DNA of 64,000 bases, from assembly GCF_005938215.1 (NCBI RefSeq), contig NZ_VCPD01000003.1, forward strand, positions 124,001 through 188,000, given 5' to 3'. The position numbers were made by a program, and so were the translations under genes. This DNA is from Ruegeria sediminis. GTDB lineage: Bacteria; Pseudomonadota; Alphaproteobacteria; Rhodobacterales; Rhodobacteraceae. This document shows positions 37,345-47,254 of this stretch, piece by piece. The first letter of the stretch is position 1. Every line of letters starts with the position of its first letter. The notes below the pieces were generated by a model. That model was not told where the DNA came from. It did not search any database and was given only the letters and a program-made list of their open reading frames with translations.

Positions 37345-37887
37345 ATGACCCAGACGCCACCCGGCGGCCATGACGGCCCGTATCCGGCTCCGGTCGAGGT
37401 GCGGGGATTTACGGTGAAACCCGAATGGATCGACTACAACGGCCACATGAACGTGGGCTACTACGGCGTCGCCTTCGATCTGGCGCTGGAGGAGGTGATG
37501 GTCGAACACCTGGGCCTGGGAGGCGTACAAGTCGAGGCCACGGGCGAGGGCCCCTACATGATCCAGTCGCATCTGCATTTCCTGCGCGAGCTGCGCGAGG
37601 GCGAGCCATTCTACTATCGCCTGCGCCTGCTCGACGCCGACGGAAAGCGGGGCCACTATTTCGCCGAGATGTTTGCCGAGGCTGACGGTGCGCTCTGCGC
37701 GACGCAGGAGGGGCTTTTCATCAACGTCAGCCATGCAACCGGACGTTCGGCGCCCTACCCGGAATGGGCCGCGGCGCGTCTGGCGCGCATGGTCGAAGAT
37801 CACAAGTCGCTCGAACCCGCGCCGCAGATCGGCCAGCCTATCGGCATCCGTCGAAAACAGGCCGGGGATCACCGGCCGATGGCATAG
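37345..37887 (+). CDS. Hotdog-fold acyl-CoA thioesterase family protein
   Basis: A 180-residue protein with the 4-hydroxybenzoyl-CoA thioesterase-like signature WIDYNGHMNVGYYGVAFD near residue 30, where the Asp/Asn-x-x-H-x-N block supplies catalytic residues. Core strands are YMIQSHLHFLREL and FYYRLRLLDADGKRGHYFAEMF. Such proteins hydrolyse short or special acyl-CoAs, including carnitine- or betainyl-CoA-related ones; the substrate is unknown here. The ATG at 37345 has GGGAGG upstream. Its last 19 bases overlap the end of the convergent gamma-glutamyltransferase gene. Confidence 0.8.
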   Translation: MTQTPPGGHDGPYPAPVEVRGFTVKPEWIDYNGHMNVGYYGVAFDLALEEVMVEHLGLGGVQVEATGEGPYMIQSHLHFLRELREGEPFYYRLRLLDADGKRGHYFAEMFAEADGALCATQEGLFINVSHATGRSAPYPEWAAARLARMVEDHKSLEPAPQIGQPIGIRRKQAGDHRPMA

Positions 37888-39653
37888 GCCTGCATCAGGC
37901 GCGGCGTCGCGGCCGCACGCAGCAACCCGTCCGGCGCTCTGCTGGCGGCAGTAAGCCTGCCGACGGTCCAGGGTTCGGCAAGTTCCACGTCATGTCCGCG
38001 CCTGCGCAGGTCCGCGATCACCGCCTCTCCGATTCCCGGTTCGATCATGAGATGCCCGGGGCGTGCCTCGCGCGGGTAGAACGAGCTTTGGAAATGGGCC
38101 GTGTGGAACAGGGGCGCGTCGATCGCCTGCTGCAGGTTCATGCGGCAGTGGATCAGCCGCAACAGGAAGATCAGTTGCCATTGATCCTGCTGATCGCCGC
38201 CCGGCGTTCCGAACGCCATTTCCACCCCGTCCGGGCTGCGGGCCATCGACGGCGACAGGGTGGTGCGCGGACGGCGGCCCGGCGCCAGCGATGTAGGCAG
38301 ACCTTCGTCCAGCCAGAACATCTGCGCCCTGGTGTTGAGCGGCATTCCCAACCCCGGCACCACTGGCGAGGATTGCAGCCAGCCGCCCGACGGCGTCGCC
38401 GAGACCATGTTGCCCCAACGGTCGATCACGTCCACATGCACGGTGTCGCCACGCCTCTCGGCAAGATGCGCCATGGTGGGCTCTCCGGTGCCGATCTGCC
38501 CGCCGGTCACATAGGGCTCTGCCGCCCGGGCAATCGCCGCTTCCGCCCAATGCTCGCGCCCCGGCAGGCGGCCCGGCCATTGCTCGGTCGAGGCGGCCTC
38601 ACCGATCAGCGTCCGCCGCTTTCCGGCGTAGTCCTGTGAAAGCAACTCTGCCATCGGGATGTCACTGTGTTCCGGGTCGCCGTAATAGGCTTCGCGGTCG
38701 GCGAAGCCGAGTTTCATGGCTTCGGTGACCAGATGAACGAAACCGGCGGCGTCGGCGGTATCCAGGTCGAAACCTTCAAGCAGGTTCAGCGATTGCAGCA
38801 GGGTGGGGCCTTGGGTCCAGGGGCCGCCCTTCCACACCGCCCAGCCGCGATACTCGCCCGCAATGGGCTGCTCGTAATGCGCCTGCCAGCCGGCCAGGTC
38901 GTGACCGGTCAGAACCCCTTTCCGCCGTTCGCCGGCGGCGTCCATCACGCAGGCGTCGCGCAGGTAGGTGTCGATCGCTTGGGCCACGAAACCCCGGTAG
39001 AATGCATCGCGCGCAGTATCGATCTGCGCAGCACGCTCTGGTGTTGCCTCGGCCTCGCGCAGCAACCGCTCCCAGGTCGCGGCCAGTTGCGGGTTGCGCA
39101 TGAGTTGGCCCGGCTGAGGTGCGCGGCCCAGGGGCAGCCAGGTCTCGAACGAGGTCGGCCATTCGGTGCGAAAGAACTCCGCCAGCCCGGCAATGGTGTG
39201 TGCTACGCGCGGCAGGACGGGGTGGCCTTTCGCGGCATAGTGGATGGCGGGCTCCAGAATGTCGCGCAGCGGCAGCAAGCCGTGATCGCGCAGCACGAGC
39301 ATCCAGGCATCGAAGGCGCCCGGAATGACGGTGGCCAGCAGGCCGGAGCCGGGAATTCGCCGGAGCCCTTCGCTGCGGTAGCGCGCGATGGTCGCGCCCG
39401 CAGGCGCGGTTCCCTGCCCGCAAACCATGATGGGTTCACCTGCGCCAGCCGGCCTGATCAGCATCGGCATGTCGCCCAGCGGGCCGTTCAGGTGCGGCTC
39501 CACCACATGCAACACGAAGCCCATGGCGGCGGCGGCGTCAAAAGCATTGCCACCCCGTTCCAGGATGCGCATGCCGACGGCGGATGCGATCCAGTGGGTA
39601 GAGGCGACGACGCCATAGGTTCCTGCGATTTCGGGACGTGTCGTAAAGGTCAT
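37869..39653 (-). CDS. Gamma-glutamyltransferase family protein (Ntn hydrolase)
   Basis: A 594-residue GGT-type precursor. The N-terminal large-subunit part shows ILERGGNAFDAAAAMGFVLHVVEPH. The autocatalytic cleavage and nucleophile threonine are in GDTVHVDVIDRWGNMVSATPSGG near residue 401. The small-subunit block RPRTTLSPSMA and the GTPGGDQQDQW glycine loop follow. There is no signal peptide, unlike classical periplasmic GGT, so a cytosolic hydrolase or acylase role is more likely. It lies 74 bases after the tamB stop on the same strand. Confidence 0.85.
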   Translation of the reverse strand: MTFTTRPEIAGTYGVVASTHWIASAVGMRILERGGNAFDAAAAMGFVLHVVEPHLNGPLGDMPMLIRPAGAGEPIMVCGQGTAPAGATIARYRSEGLRRIPGSGLLATVIPGAFDAWMLVLRDHGLLPLRDILEPAIHYAAKGHPVLPRVAHTIAGLAEFFRTEWPTSFETWLPLGRAPQPGQLMRNPQLAATWERLLREAEATPERAAQIDTARDAFYRGFVAQAIDTYLRDACVMDAAGERRKGVLTGHDLAGWQAHYEQPIAGEYRGWAVWKGGPWTQGPTLLQSLNLLEGFDLDTADAAGFVHLVTEAMKLGFADREAYYGDPEHSDIPMAELLSQDYAGKRRTLIGEAASTEQWPGRLPGREHWAEAAIARAAEPYVTGGQIGTGEPTMAHLAERRGDTVHVDVIDRWGNMVSATPSGGWLQSSPVVPGLGMPLNTRAQMFWLDEGLPTSLAPGRRPRTTLSPSMARSPDGVEMAFGTPGGDQQDQWQLIFLLRLIHCRMNLQQAIDAPLFHTAHFQSSFYPREARPGHLMIEPGIGEAVIADLRRRGHDVELAEPWTVGRLTAASRAPDGLLRAAATPRLMQAYAIGR

Positions 39654-39727
39654 GGCGGATCGTTTGCTGTTCGCGCCGATCCTGCATGCTTGCCAGAGAG
39701 GGTCAAGTCATGGGCGCTCAGCTTCGG

Positions 39728-42700
39728 CTAGTAGTCGCGCTCGTAGAATATGCCGAAACCGGTTTCGCCCTTGCTGTCCACCGTTCCCCGAACCGTGAAC
39801 TTGTCGGTCAGGTCCAGATTCAGGTTCACTTCGGTTTCGCCTTCGGTGTTGACGGTCAGATCGGTGTAGATGTTCTCGCCCAGATAAGCCCCGACGCCGA
39901 CGCGCCCAAGGCCATTGTCGTCCGCCCCGAGGTCGATCGTATCGACGCCGGTCGCGTCCCGGATCCCCTTGGTCGCGTCACCGCCTGCGCCGCTGAGTTC
40001 CGCCAGCGACGCCGCCATCTGCGCGATGACAAAGGGCGAAAGCTCGGAAAAACGGTTTCCGAACAGAAGCATGGCCAATGCTTCCTCCGGGGGGCGCTCC
40101 GGGTCAGAGGTGATCTCCACCTTGGGCGAATCCAATGGTCCCGCGATCTCGATGACGGCCGTGCCGTCCGATGTGCTGGCGGCGGATTCGAACTCGATAT
40201 AAGGCGTCAGGTTGCCTTGAAGCGAGATGACACCCTTGGTCAGAGTCAGGCGGCGGCCAAGTATGTCCAGAACGCCGCGGATCAGATCGATCTGTCCGGA
40301 TGGCGAAATGGATTTCGTGGTGCCCCCGACATGGATGCGTCCGCCCAGTTCCGCGTTCACCCCGCGGCCCCGGACGAAAACGGCCTTGGGTGCCAGCAGG
40401 CTCACGTCCAGCGAGATGCGCGAGGCTTCGCCGGATTTGCCTTCCTGTTCGACCAGGCCCGCCCGCTCGCGGGTGACGAGCACGGGTCCTGGTTCGTTGA
40501 CATGGCGGATCGGAGGGATCGGCGCGGCCCCGACGGCTCCGGATGCAGCGGCCAGGTTGATGTTGGTTTCCCCGAAATCGATCTGCCCGGCAATCGCGCT
40601 GTTGCCCGCGAGGGGGCCGGACATCGTGACTTGCCCGTTCAGCGAAGTTTCGTAGAGCAGTTGATCGGTCAGGACGAGGTCGTTCAGTGCGACGGTGATC
40701 TGCCCGTTGAACGGCGGCTTGAGTTCGACCGGACCCGACACCGTGAAACTGCCGCCCGCGCGCATCCCGCCCTGCAGCGCCGCGGTCGCCGTGCCGTTGG
40801 CGAGGGTCACGTCGCCGCCGATCCCGGTGATCGTCTGACCGAGGTTGGGCAGTGCCATCGTCGTTCCAGACGTGGAAATCTTGCCGCTCAGCGCGTCAAG
40901 GCCGGGCTTGCCCTTCAACGCCATGTCGAACCGGGCGGTGCCGCTGATCTGGTTGGGTGATATGTACTTGTTCGCAATTCCAATGGCGACGGTGCCCTTG
41001 GCGCCAAGGTCGGCTTCGGAAGTGCTTTCATTGTAGGTACCCGCCACGGTGCCGTCGATCTGGGCCGGCCCTTTTGCGGTTGCATCTATCGTCCAGACCC
41101 CATTGTCGCGTTTCGCGTTTCCCTTGGCTTCGATGCTGCCCGGGAATTCAGGCGCGTAGCGTTCAAGCCTGTCCAGTCTTGCGTCGAAATCCAGGTCGGC
41201 GCTGCCATCGGATCCCACCGTGCCGGACAGGTCCGCAAAGGATGTGTCCGGCCCTTTCAGGCTTACGTGGCCTTGCAAACCGTTGTCGGCCGGAGAGACG
41301 CCTCCGCTCAGGACCAGCGGGCCTTTAGTCGTGGTGGAGATCCGCGACAGATCGTCGAGCGTGGCCGTGAATTTCAACTCGCCCGTGTCGCGGCTCAGTC
41401 GACCCTGCGCCGTCGCCGTAAGCGCGGTTCCGTCCAGCCTGAAGGTCCGGATCTGCAACCCGAGTTCACCATTTGCCGCATCCAGGTCGAGTGTCGTGCG
41501 CCCCTGGATCAGTTCGTCTATCTTGGCCAAGCCGGTTTCCAGATCTTCGGCATCCAGATCGGCGCGAATGTCGAAGGCTTGGGTCTGACGGGTTCCGCTG
41601 CCTTCGGCCGTAGCCTTTACCGAGCCGGCGATGTCCATGCCGGCGAGGCCCGAAAACAGGGACAGATCCGGCGCGTCGACTTCCGCCCGCCCTTCGACTG
41701 ACAAGGCGCCATCGGGATCGGTGATGGTCGCCACCACATCCGCCTGCAGGGCGGCTCCATTCACCTTCGCGCTGCGGATCACGATCTGCTCGGCGGTGCG
41801 CGAGGCGTCCAGATGGATTTCCGTCTGCCCCGAAATAAGCGGGTCGATGTCGGCGCGACCGGTCTTCAGGTTCTGGCCGGTGATGTCGGCCGTGCCGTCG
41901 AAATCCAGTGTCTTGAGCGCGGCCTTGCCGTCGACCGAGGCTTGCGCGGCGCCGCCCAGATTCATCCTGGCCAATCCGGAAAATACTGAAAGGTCAGGCG
42001 CTTCGACCGTGGCCGTGCCGTCGACGGTCAGGTTTCCGTTCGGGCTGGTCACGACCGCGGCGGCCTGGGCCGTCAGGGCGGCGCCGTCGATGGCAAGCTC
42101 GCGAATGGTCAACCCGTCCGGCCCGCGTTTTGCGTCCAGCGATATCGTGGTCTCGCCGGCGATGAGCGGGTCGATGTCCGCCCTGCCGGTGGCCAGATTC
42201 CGGCCCGCGACGTCCAGCTTGCCGTCGAAACTGCCGGCAAGCGGAGAGCCGTTGCCCACCACCTTGGCGGACACGGACCCGGCCAGATCCATCTTTGCGA
42301 GGCCGGAAAAGCGTGACAGGTCCTTGGCGTCGAGCGACGCTGAGCCGTCGAGGTGAAATCCGCTCTCCAGCCCGTCGATCACGGCGTCGGCGTCGAGGAC
42401 GTAGTCCGCGCCCACCAGTTCCAGACCCGTCACCTCGAGCGTCTGGTCGTCCCGCAACCCGAATTGGCTGTCCAGAGATATCCGGCGCCCCAGCGCGGAA
42501 TCTAAAGCCGGGTCCGCCATTTTCAACCCGTCCAGCGCCGCCTGAAGGTCGCCGTCCAGCTGCAGCGCCGCGCCTTGCTGCAGAGTTCCCTGAGCGGTGA
42601 GCAAGGCCTGATCCAGTTGCATTTCGGGCGTCTTCAGATCGTCGGCTGTCAGGCTCAGATCCCAGATGTTGCCATTGGCCTGATCGAACAGGCCCGAAAG

Positions 42701-43816
42701 CTGAGCCGCACCGATCGTGGTTTGACCCCCGGGGACCGGAAGCACCACGGTTTCGCCTTGCGGCGGGGTGATGCGGGCCTGAAGCGCGGCCTTCTCGAGT
42801 TGGCCCCTGGCGAGGCTCAACTCACCTTCAAGCCGCAGGGCGTTTGAGGTCACGTCCAGTTCGGACAGTTCGACGCGACCCTCGGCACCGGCCCGGCCAT
42901 CCACGTGGAGGCGCGTCTCCGTCCCGAAGAAAGTGTCGAGATCGTCGGCCAGGAACGGCGTCAAATCTCCGCCCAGATCGGCGGTAAAGGCGATCTCCTG
43001 CCCGGACCCGCCATCCGGGGCCGGTACCTCGCGCAGCCGGACCTGTCCGGCGACGCGTTGGGTATTCTCGGTGCTCAGCGAAATGTCGGCGGTGAAGTCT
43101 GTGACCGGCCCATCGCCCTTGGCCGTCAGTTGCAGCGAGGGTTGACCCGGGATCCTGAGCGCAGTCGAGATCAACCCGCCGGCATCCTCGATGACCTCCA
43201 GATCCAGACCGATCATGCTGTTTTCGTTCTCGAACCGTGCGGTCAGGTTGATCGTATCGCCGGGACGGTCCAGCCGGGTGACGTCGAGATGAGTGTCCAG
43301 CGCGCCATCGGCCAGGTCCAGCGCCCCGTCGACCTTGAGATCCGCGGCCACGCCGATCAGCGGCTTTCCGAGAACCAGATGGTCGACGCGCAATTCGCCG
43401 ATCTCGATCGCCACCGGCAGTTCCGGCAGTTGGAACGGCTTTGCCTCGGCGGTCGGCAGCGGCTCTTCCGTCGTGGTGGGGCCGGGCGCCCGTTCGATGT
43501 TGATTTCCTCTGCGGTCAGCGCGTTCACCGAAAAGCGTCCGCGGATCAGGGCGAGCCGGTTCCAGTCAAGCACGGCATTGTCGATGGTCAGCCAAACGCC
43601 TTCATCGTCCGAGACCGCGATCTGCTCGATGGTGGCGCGCGCGCTCAACGCACCGCTCAGCCCCCTGACCGACACGGTACGTCCGTCCCCCGACAGGGTG
43701 TTCTGCAGGAAATCGACAAGCATTCCGCCGCTTTCCTCGGCCTGGTCCTGTGCTAGGACCGAAGGGCCGAGCGTCAGGCTGAGGATCGCCAAAGGATATG
43801 CAACCCGGCGTTTCAA
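39728..43816 (-). CDS. tamB: TamB-like translocation and assembly module protein
   Basis: A 1362-residue AsmA/TamB-type protein. An N-terminal hydrophobic signal or anchor (YPLAILSLTLGPSVLAQ) is followed by a very long beta-rich region and the C-terminal DUF490/TamB domain (INLAAASGAVG..., GVLDILGRRLTLTKGVISLQG, ALAMLLFGNRFSELSPF). It would span the periplasm as a hydrophobic groove that works with TamA in barrel protein insertion or lipid transport. It begins with TTG at 43816, overlapping the tamA stop by 4 bases. Residues about 503-829 hold three copies of a 109-residue repeat. Confidence 0.88.
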   Translation of the reverse strand: MKRRVAYPLAILSLTLGPSVLAQDQAEESGGMLVDFLQNTLSGDGRTVSVRGLSGALSARATIEQIAVSDDEGVWLTIDNAVLDWNRLALIRGRFSVNALTAEEINIERAPGPTTTEEPLPTAEAKPFQLPELPVAIEIGELRVDHLVLGKPLIGVAADLKVDGALDLADGALDTHLDVTRLDRPGDTINLTARFENENSMIGLDLEVIEDAGGLISTALRIPGQPSLQLTAKGDGPVTDFTADISLSTENTQRVAGQVRLREVPAPDGGSGQEIAFTADLGGDLTPFLADDLDTFFGTETRLHVDGRAGAEGRVELSELDVTSNALRLEGELSLARGQLEKAALQARITPPQGETVVLPVPGGQTTIGAAQLSGLFDQANGNIWDLSLTADDLKTPEMQLDQALLTAQGTLQQGAALQLDGDLQAALDGLKMADPALDSALGRRISLDSQFGLRDDQTLEVTGLELVGADYVLDADAVIDGLESGFHLDGSASLDAKDLSRFSGLAKMDLAGSVSAKVVGNGSPLAGSFDGKLDVAGRNLATGRADIDPLIAGETTISLDAKRGPDGLTIRELAIDGAALTAQAAAVVTSPNGNLTVDGTATVEAPDLSVFSGLARMNLGGAAQASVDGKAALKTLDFDGTADITGQNLKTGRADIDPLISGQTEIHLDASRTAEQIVIRSAKVNGAALQADVVATITDPDGALSVEGRAEVDAPDLSLFSGLAGMDIAGSVKATAEGSGTRQTQAFDIRADLDAEDLETGLAKIDELIQGRTTLDLDAANGELGLQIRTFRLDGTALTATAQGRLSRDTGELKFTATLDDLSRISTTTKGPLVLSGGVSPADNGLQGHVSLKGPDTSFADLSGTVGSDGSADLDFDARLDRLERYAPEFPGSIEAKGNAKRDNGVWTIDATAKGPAQIDGTVAGTYNESTSEADLGAKGTVAIGIANKYISPNQISGTARFDMALKGKPGLDALSGKISTSGTTMALPNLGQTITGIGGDVTLANGTATAALQGGMRAGGSFTVSGPVELKPPFNGQITVALNDLVLTDQLLYETSLNGQVTMSGPLAGNSAIAGQIDFGETNINLAAASGAVGAAPIPPIRHVNEPGPVLVTRERAGLVEQEGKSGEASRISLDVSLLAPKAVFVRGRGVNAELGGRIHVGGTTKSISPSGQIDLIRGVLDILGRRLTLTKGVISLQGNLTPYIEFESAASTSDGTAVIEIAGPLDSPKVEITSDPERPPEEALAMLLFGNRFSELSPFVIAQMAASLAELSGAGGDATKGIRDATGVDTIDLGADDNGLGRVGVGAYLGENIYTDLTVNTEGETEVNLNLDLTDKFTVRGTVDSKGETGFGIFYERDY
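41330..42310 (-). repeat. Three tandem 109-residue repeats inside TamB
   Basis: The segment FSGLA(K/R/G)M(D/N) recurs at residues 503, 612 and 721, exactly 109 residues (327 bases) apart each time. Each copy continues with TG(R/L)A(D/K)ID(P/E)LI about 40 residues later and a DG/NGAALTA-like block near position 76, and copies 1 and 2 end in (V/S)EAPDLS-type sequence. The copies have diverged at the base level, so this is an old in-frame duplication rather than an assembly artefact. Confidence 0.8.
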
Positions 43817-45618
43817 AACGCTTGCCCTATCCCGATGTAGAATTGAAAGCCGTCGCCCGTATCCCCTTGCACCGGAAACGCCAGGTCCACGCGGAGCGGG
43901 CCGAAACCGCCCAGATCGTAGCGAACCCCAAGACCTGCGCCCGAGTGAAATTCGGCATCGGCGCCGATGAAGGACGAGGTGTCCACCGTGCCGAAGTCGT
44001 AGAACCCCACGAGCGACAGTTTTCCCGTCACGTGCCCGCGGACCTCGCCGGACAGGCCCAGAAAGGACCGGCCGCCGGCCACGCCGGTTCCGACCGGTAT
44101 GCCCAGACTTTCGAAGGGCTGGCCGCGAACCGTTCCGGCGCCGCCCGAAAAGAACAAGAAATCCGGAGTGACCCCGTCCGGCGACGGACCAAGGACCGAG
44201 CCCAGCTGAACCCGCCCCGCGAGAACCAGGCGACCGCTGGCCACCGGGCTCCAGTAGCTGCGCCCGTCGAAAAACAGCCGCAGCCCGGAATCAGAGGCCG
44301 AAAAGCCCGCGAAGGGCATCACTTGTGCGTCAAGATAGTAGCCCCTTGTGGCGCTGACCTTGTTGTCGCGCTGATCCCATTCGGACCGGAAGGGGATGAT
44401 TAGGTAGTTGAATTTTCGACCGCTGCCATAGGCGTCGTCCGCATCGGAAAAATACAGACCCGCATAGGCCTCGGCGTAGAGCCGGTCGGAAAACGTCCGC
44501 CTTGCACCATAGCCCGCCGAAGCGACCGAGACATTGTAATGCGTGGTGTTCCGCCGCTCGATATACGCGGTGTAGAACGTGCTGTCGTCGGGGCCAAGCC
44601 GGTCCGGCTGGTCCAGGCGCATTCCGAGCCGCCCGTCGATGTCTTCCGATCCGCCGATGTTCCGGATGGAGGCTTCGAACCGGAACCGTTGCGCGCGCCT
44701 GGCAACGTTGCGATGGGTCCAGGTGGTGCTGACGTCCAAACCCTCGCGCGACGATATCTCGACACCGAAGGTAAGGCGCCGTTTTGGCAGATCCTCGAAC
44801 GTGGCGTCGAAATCAAGCGAGCCGTCGGGATTGGGGGTTTCATGTTCTACGATCGTCACGGAGTTGAACGTGCCGGTGCGGCGCAGCCGGGTGCCGACTT
44901 TTTTCAACTGCTCGGGGGAATAGACCTTACCTGTTGGAAATCCCGCGATTTTCCGGATGGAATCGTGGCGGACGTCGGTGCCGCCCTTGATGTGCATCTT
45001 GCCGAATGTCAGCCTGGGGCCGGGGCGCAGGTCTATCTGTGCGTCCAGCCGCGCCTGCGCGTGGCGCGCGGTGATCCTTTGACCGCCGACGTCGGCCTTG
45101 GCGTGCCCCACATCCTCCCAGGCCTGAACGCCGGTGCGGGCGGCGTCCTGAATGATGCCCGTCGTCGCCGGTTTTCCGGTCGCGAAACCCTCGGGCAACT
45201 GCGTTCCGGGGGCCAGGGGCGCGATGACTGCCGTGCCGAAAGTGAATGTAGGGCCCGTGTTCACGGTGATGACGGCGCGGTTGATCTGGCGCGGAAGTTC
45301 GAGCGTGTCGATGTCGGCGGCCTCGCGCCCATCCAGCCGGATGCTGACCGTGGGGCTGAAATAGCCCTCGTCATAGAGGATCTGAACCAGCGTTCGATAG
45401 TCGGAAACCGCGGCGGACAGGATTTCGATTGGCGTGTCGAGGCCCCGCGATTCCGAGGTCATGACCGACGAGGTCTCGGCCATTCGTTTTTGCAGCGCCG
45501 CCGGAGCGCCGGGCGCGGACAGCACGGTTTCAAGGGCCAGCGCGGCATTTGGCGCCAGGGCGGCAACGAGCGTGAAGAGCCAAGCCCTCACTATACTCTG
45601 CGGCCCGTCGAACGGCAT
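43813..45618 (-). CDS. tamA: TamA-like outer membrane assembly factor (Omp85 family)
   Basis: A 601-residue protein with a signal peptide (IVRAWLFTLVAALAPNAALA). POTRA-like domains occupy about residues 40-240 (VQILYDEGYFSPTVSIRLDGREA, RPGPRLTFGKMHIKGGTDV). The C-terminal Omp85 barrel has the family block FFSGGAGTVRGQPFESLG, the R-G-Q variant of the VRGY/F motif, and ends in FQFYIGIGQAF. It pairs with TamB. The ATG at 45618 starts the signal peptide; the frame is open further upstream. The stop overlaps the tamB start. Confidence 0.9.
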   Translation of the reverse strand: MPFDGPQSIVRAWLFTLVAALAPNAALALETVLSAPGAPAALQKRMAETSSVMTSESRGLDTPIEILSAAVSDYRTLVQILYDEGYFSPTVSIRLDGREAADIDTLELPRQINRAVITVNTGPTFTFGTAVIAPLAPGTQLPEGFATGKPATTGIIQDAARTGVQAWEDVGHAKADVGGQRITARHAQARLDAQIDLRPGPRLTFGKMHIKGGTDVRHDSIRKIAGFPTGKVYSPEQLKKVGTRLRRTGTFNSVTIVEHETPNPDGSLDFDATFEDLPKRRLTFGVEISSREGLDVSTTWTHRNVARRAQRFRFEASIRNIGGSEDIDGRLGMRLDQPDRLGPDDSTFYTAYIERRNTTHYNVSVASAGYGARRTFSDRLYAEAYAGLYFSDADDAYGSGRKFNYLIIPFRSEWDQRDNKVSATRGYYLDAQVMPFAGFSASDSGLRLFFDGRSYWSPVASGRLVLAGRVQLGSVLGPSPDGVTPDFLFFSGGAGTVRGQPFESLGIPVGTGVAGGRSFLGLSGEVRGHVTGKLSLVGFYDFGTVDTSSFIGADAEFHSGAGLGVRYDLGGFGPLRVDLAFPVQGDTGDGFQFYIGIGQAF

Positions 45619-45779
45619 GATACGGCTCCAGTCTGCCCCAACTCGAAATCGTTTTTGGCCGGCGAACAAGTCGCGGCTTTTCACCTATGAGTTAGAGCAT
45701 CGGAGCCCGCGGATGAAAAGGGTTTTGACCTGCCGTCAGGCAATTCCGCGCCACTTTGTGTCGAGCGGAGGCGTTCCGG

Positions 45780-46766
45780 TCAACCGCCGGACATCAGGCG
45801 GGCGACGTCCAGCATCCGGGCCGAGAATCCCCATTCATTGTCGTACCACCCAAAGACCCGGACTTGACGGTCTCCGGTCATCCGGGTTTCGGGTCCCGCG
45901 ATGATCAGCGACTCGGAACGGGCGCGCAGGTCCGAGGACACCAGCGGCAGGTCTGTCCAGCCAAGCACGGGTGACGCGGCGACCACCTTTCGCAGCTCAT
46001 TGTCGAACACGTCTGCGCCCATGCCCCGTTCGAGCTGCACAACCAGATCCACCGCCGAAACGCTGGCGGTTGGCACCCTTACCGCCGCGCCGGAGATACG
46101 GCCCGCAAGATGCGGCAGAACGGCGTCGATCAAATGGGTCGCGCTGGATGTCGTAGGCACCATCGACAGGGCCCCCGCCCGCGACCGCGCCAGATCGCCC
46201 CGCGGGGCGTCCACCATGGGCTGGCTGTTGGTATAGCAATGGATGGTGGTCATATGCGCCGAGGCGATGCCGCCGATCGCGTCGATCGCCTTGGCCAGGG
46301 GCGCTAGCCCATTGGTGGTGCAGGAGGCGTTCGACACGATCCGCGCATTGCCCAGCTGATCCTCGTTCGCGCCCAGAACAATCGTGATCTCGGCGGCCGG
46401 TGAGGGGCCCGAAATAAGCACCTTGCCCGCCCCGGCGGTCAGGCCGCGGCTTGCCACGTCCGAGGTCCGAGCGACGCCGGTGCAATCGAGCAGAACGTCC
46501 ACACCGGTCAGATCCACCCGCGCCAGATCGTGGCTGTGCGTGACCGGGATTGCCTGGTCATCGACCATCAGAACTTCGTTTCCGGCGGTAACCTCGCCGG
46601 GATACGGGCCGAACGTGCTGTCATATTTGAACAGGTAGGCGCATGTTTCGAGCGGCGCGATGTCGTTGATCTGCACCAGTTCGACACCCGACCCCTGCGG
46701 CAGCGAAAGAACCTGCCGCAGGATCGTGCGGCCGATGCGGCCGAATCCGTTGATCGCGAGTTTCAT
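45780..46766 (-). CDS. gap: Glyceraldehyde-3-phosphate dehydrogenase, type I
   Basis: A 328-residue GAPDH. The NAD-binding start is MKLAINGFGRIGRTILRQVL, and ELVQINDIAPLET carries the aspartate that favours NAD. The catalytic cysteine is in SNASCTTNGLAPLAKAI near residue 148, the histidine in MTTIHCYTNSQ. The C-terminal FGWYDNEWGFSARM is canonical. Erythrose-4-phosphate dehydrogenase is the close alternative, because the family is shared. It is upstream of tamA with a 161-base gap. The ATG at 46766 is used rather than an in-frame TTG two codons before. Confidence 0.9.
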   Translation of the reverse strand: MKLAINGFGRIGRTILRQVLSLPQGSGVELVQINDIAPLETCAYLFKYDSTFGPYPGEVTAGNEVLMVDDQAIPVTHSHDLARVDLTGVDVLLDCTGVARTSDVASRGLTAGAGKVLISGPSPAAEITIVLGANEDQLGNARIVSNASCTTNGLAPLAKAIDAIGGIASAHMTTIHCYTNSQPMVDAPRGDLARSRAGALSMVPTTSSATHLIDAVLPHLAGRISGAAVRVPTASVSAVDLVVQLERGMGADVFDNELRKVVAASPVLGWTDLPLVSSDLRARSESLIIAGPETRMTGDRQVRVFGWYDNEWGFSARMLDVARLMSGG

Positions 46767-46821
46767 GCGCAAGCTATGGCAGGGTGTCTGACCGACCTCA
46801 ATGCCCGTTCCTGCGCATGTG

Positions 46822-47145
46822 TCAGCCGCAGACGACCTGCGAAAAGAACTGGCCGGAAATGTTCTGATACATGCTGGACCGGATCACCCTGCACCCTGTC
46901 GCCTGCTGAATGGCGGCAATGGCCTGGATGGTGCGCAGGCGCGGCGGCGGGCCGAACGGGTTGAGGTTGTTGTTGTCGCGCGTCGCCCGGTAGATGACCG
47001 GCGCGTCGGACACTTTGGTCACTGCCCATGTGCGGCTCATGACGAAGACCGATCTGGTCTCTTCCTTGGCCACGGCTTGTGTCGTATCGACCGCCACAAG
47101 GGCGGCAAGCGCGGCAATCGCCGCCATCGTTCTGCGCAGTTTCAT
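46822..47145 (-). CDS. Small exported protein of unknown function
   Basis: A 107-residue protein with a typical signal peptide (KLRRTMAAIAALAALVAVDTTQAVA). The mature 80 residues contain two cysteines (ATGCRVIRSSMYQN and QVVCG at the very end) that could form a disulfide. I do not recognise a family. The ATG at 47145 has GGAG 8 bases upstream. It stands alone between gap and the ureidoglycine aminohydrolase gene on the same strand. Confidence 0.65.
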   Translation of the reverse strand: MKLRRTMAAIAALAALVAVDTTQAVAKEETRSVFVMSRTWAVTKVSDAPVIYRATRDNNNLNPFGPPPRLRTIQAIAAIQQATGCRVIRSSMYQNISGQFFSQVVCG

Positions 47146-47254
47146 TGAACAATCTCCGACAAGTCTCAAAATCCTTGGCCTGATTTGAGCAAATTCCGAG
47201 CCTGCTGTGAAGCCCTGGCGCGAAAAAACACTGTCGCGGCGGGATCTTGGCCAC

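Noticed and set aside
41330..42310. Assembly-duplicated segment in tamB
   Set aside because: The copies differ at many bases and residues while keeping the period, so this is an old duplication and not an assembly error.
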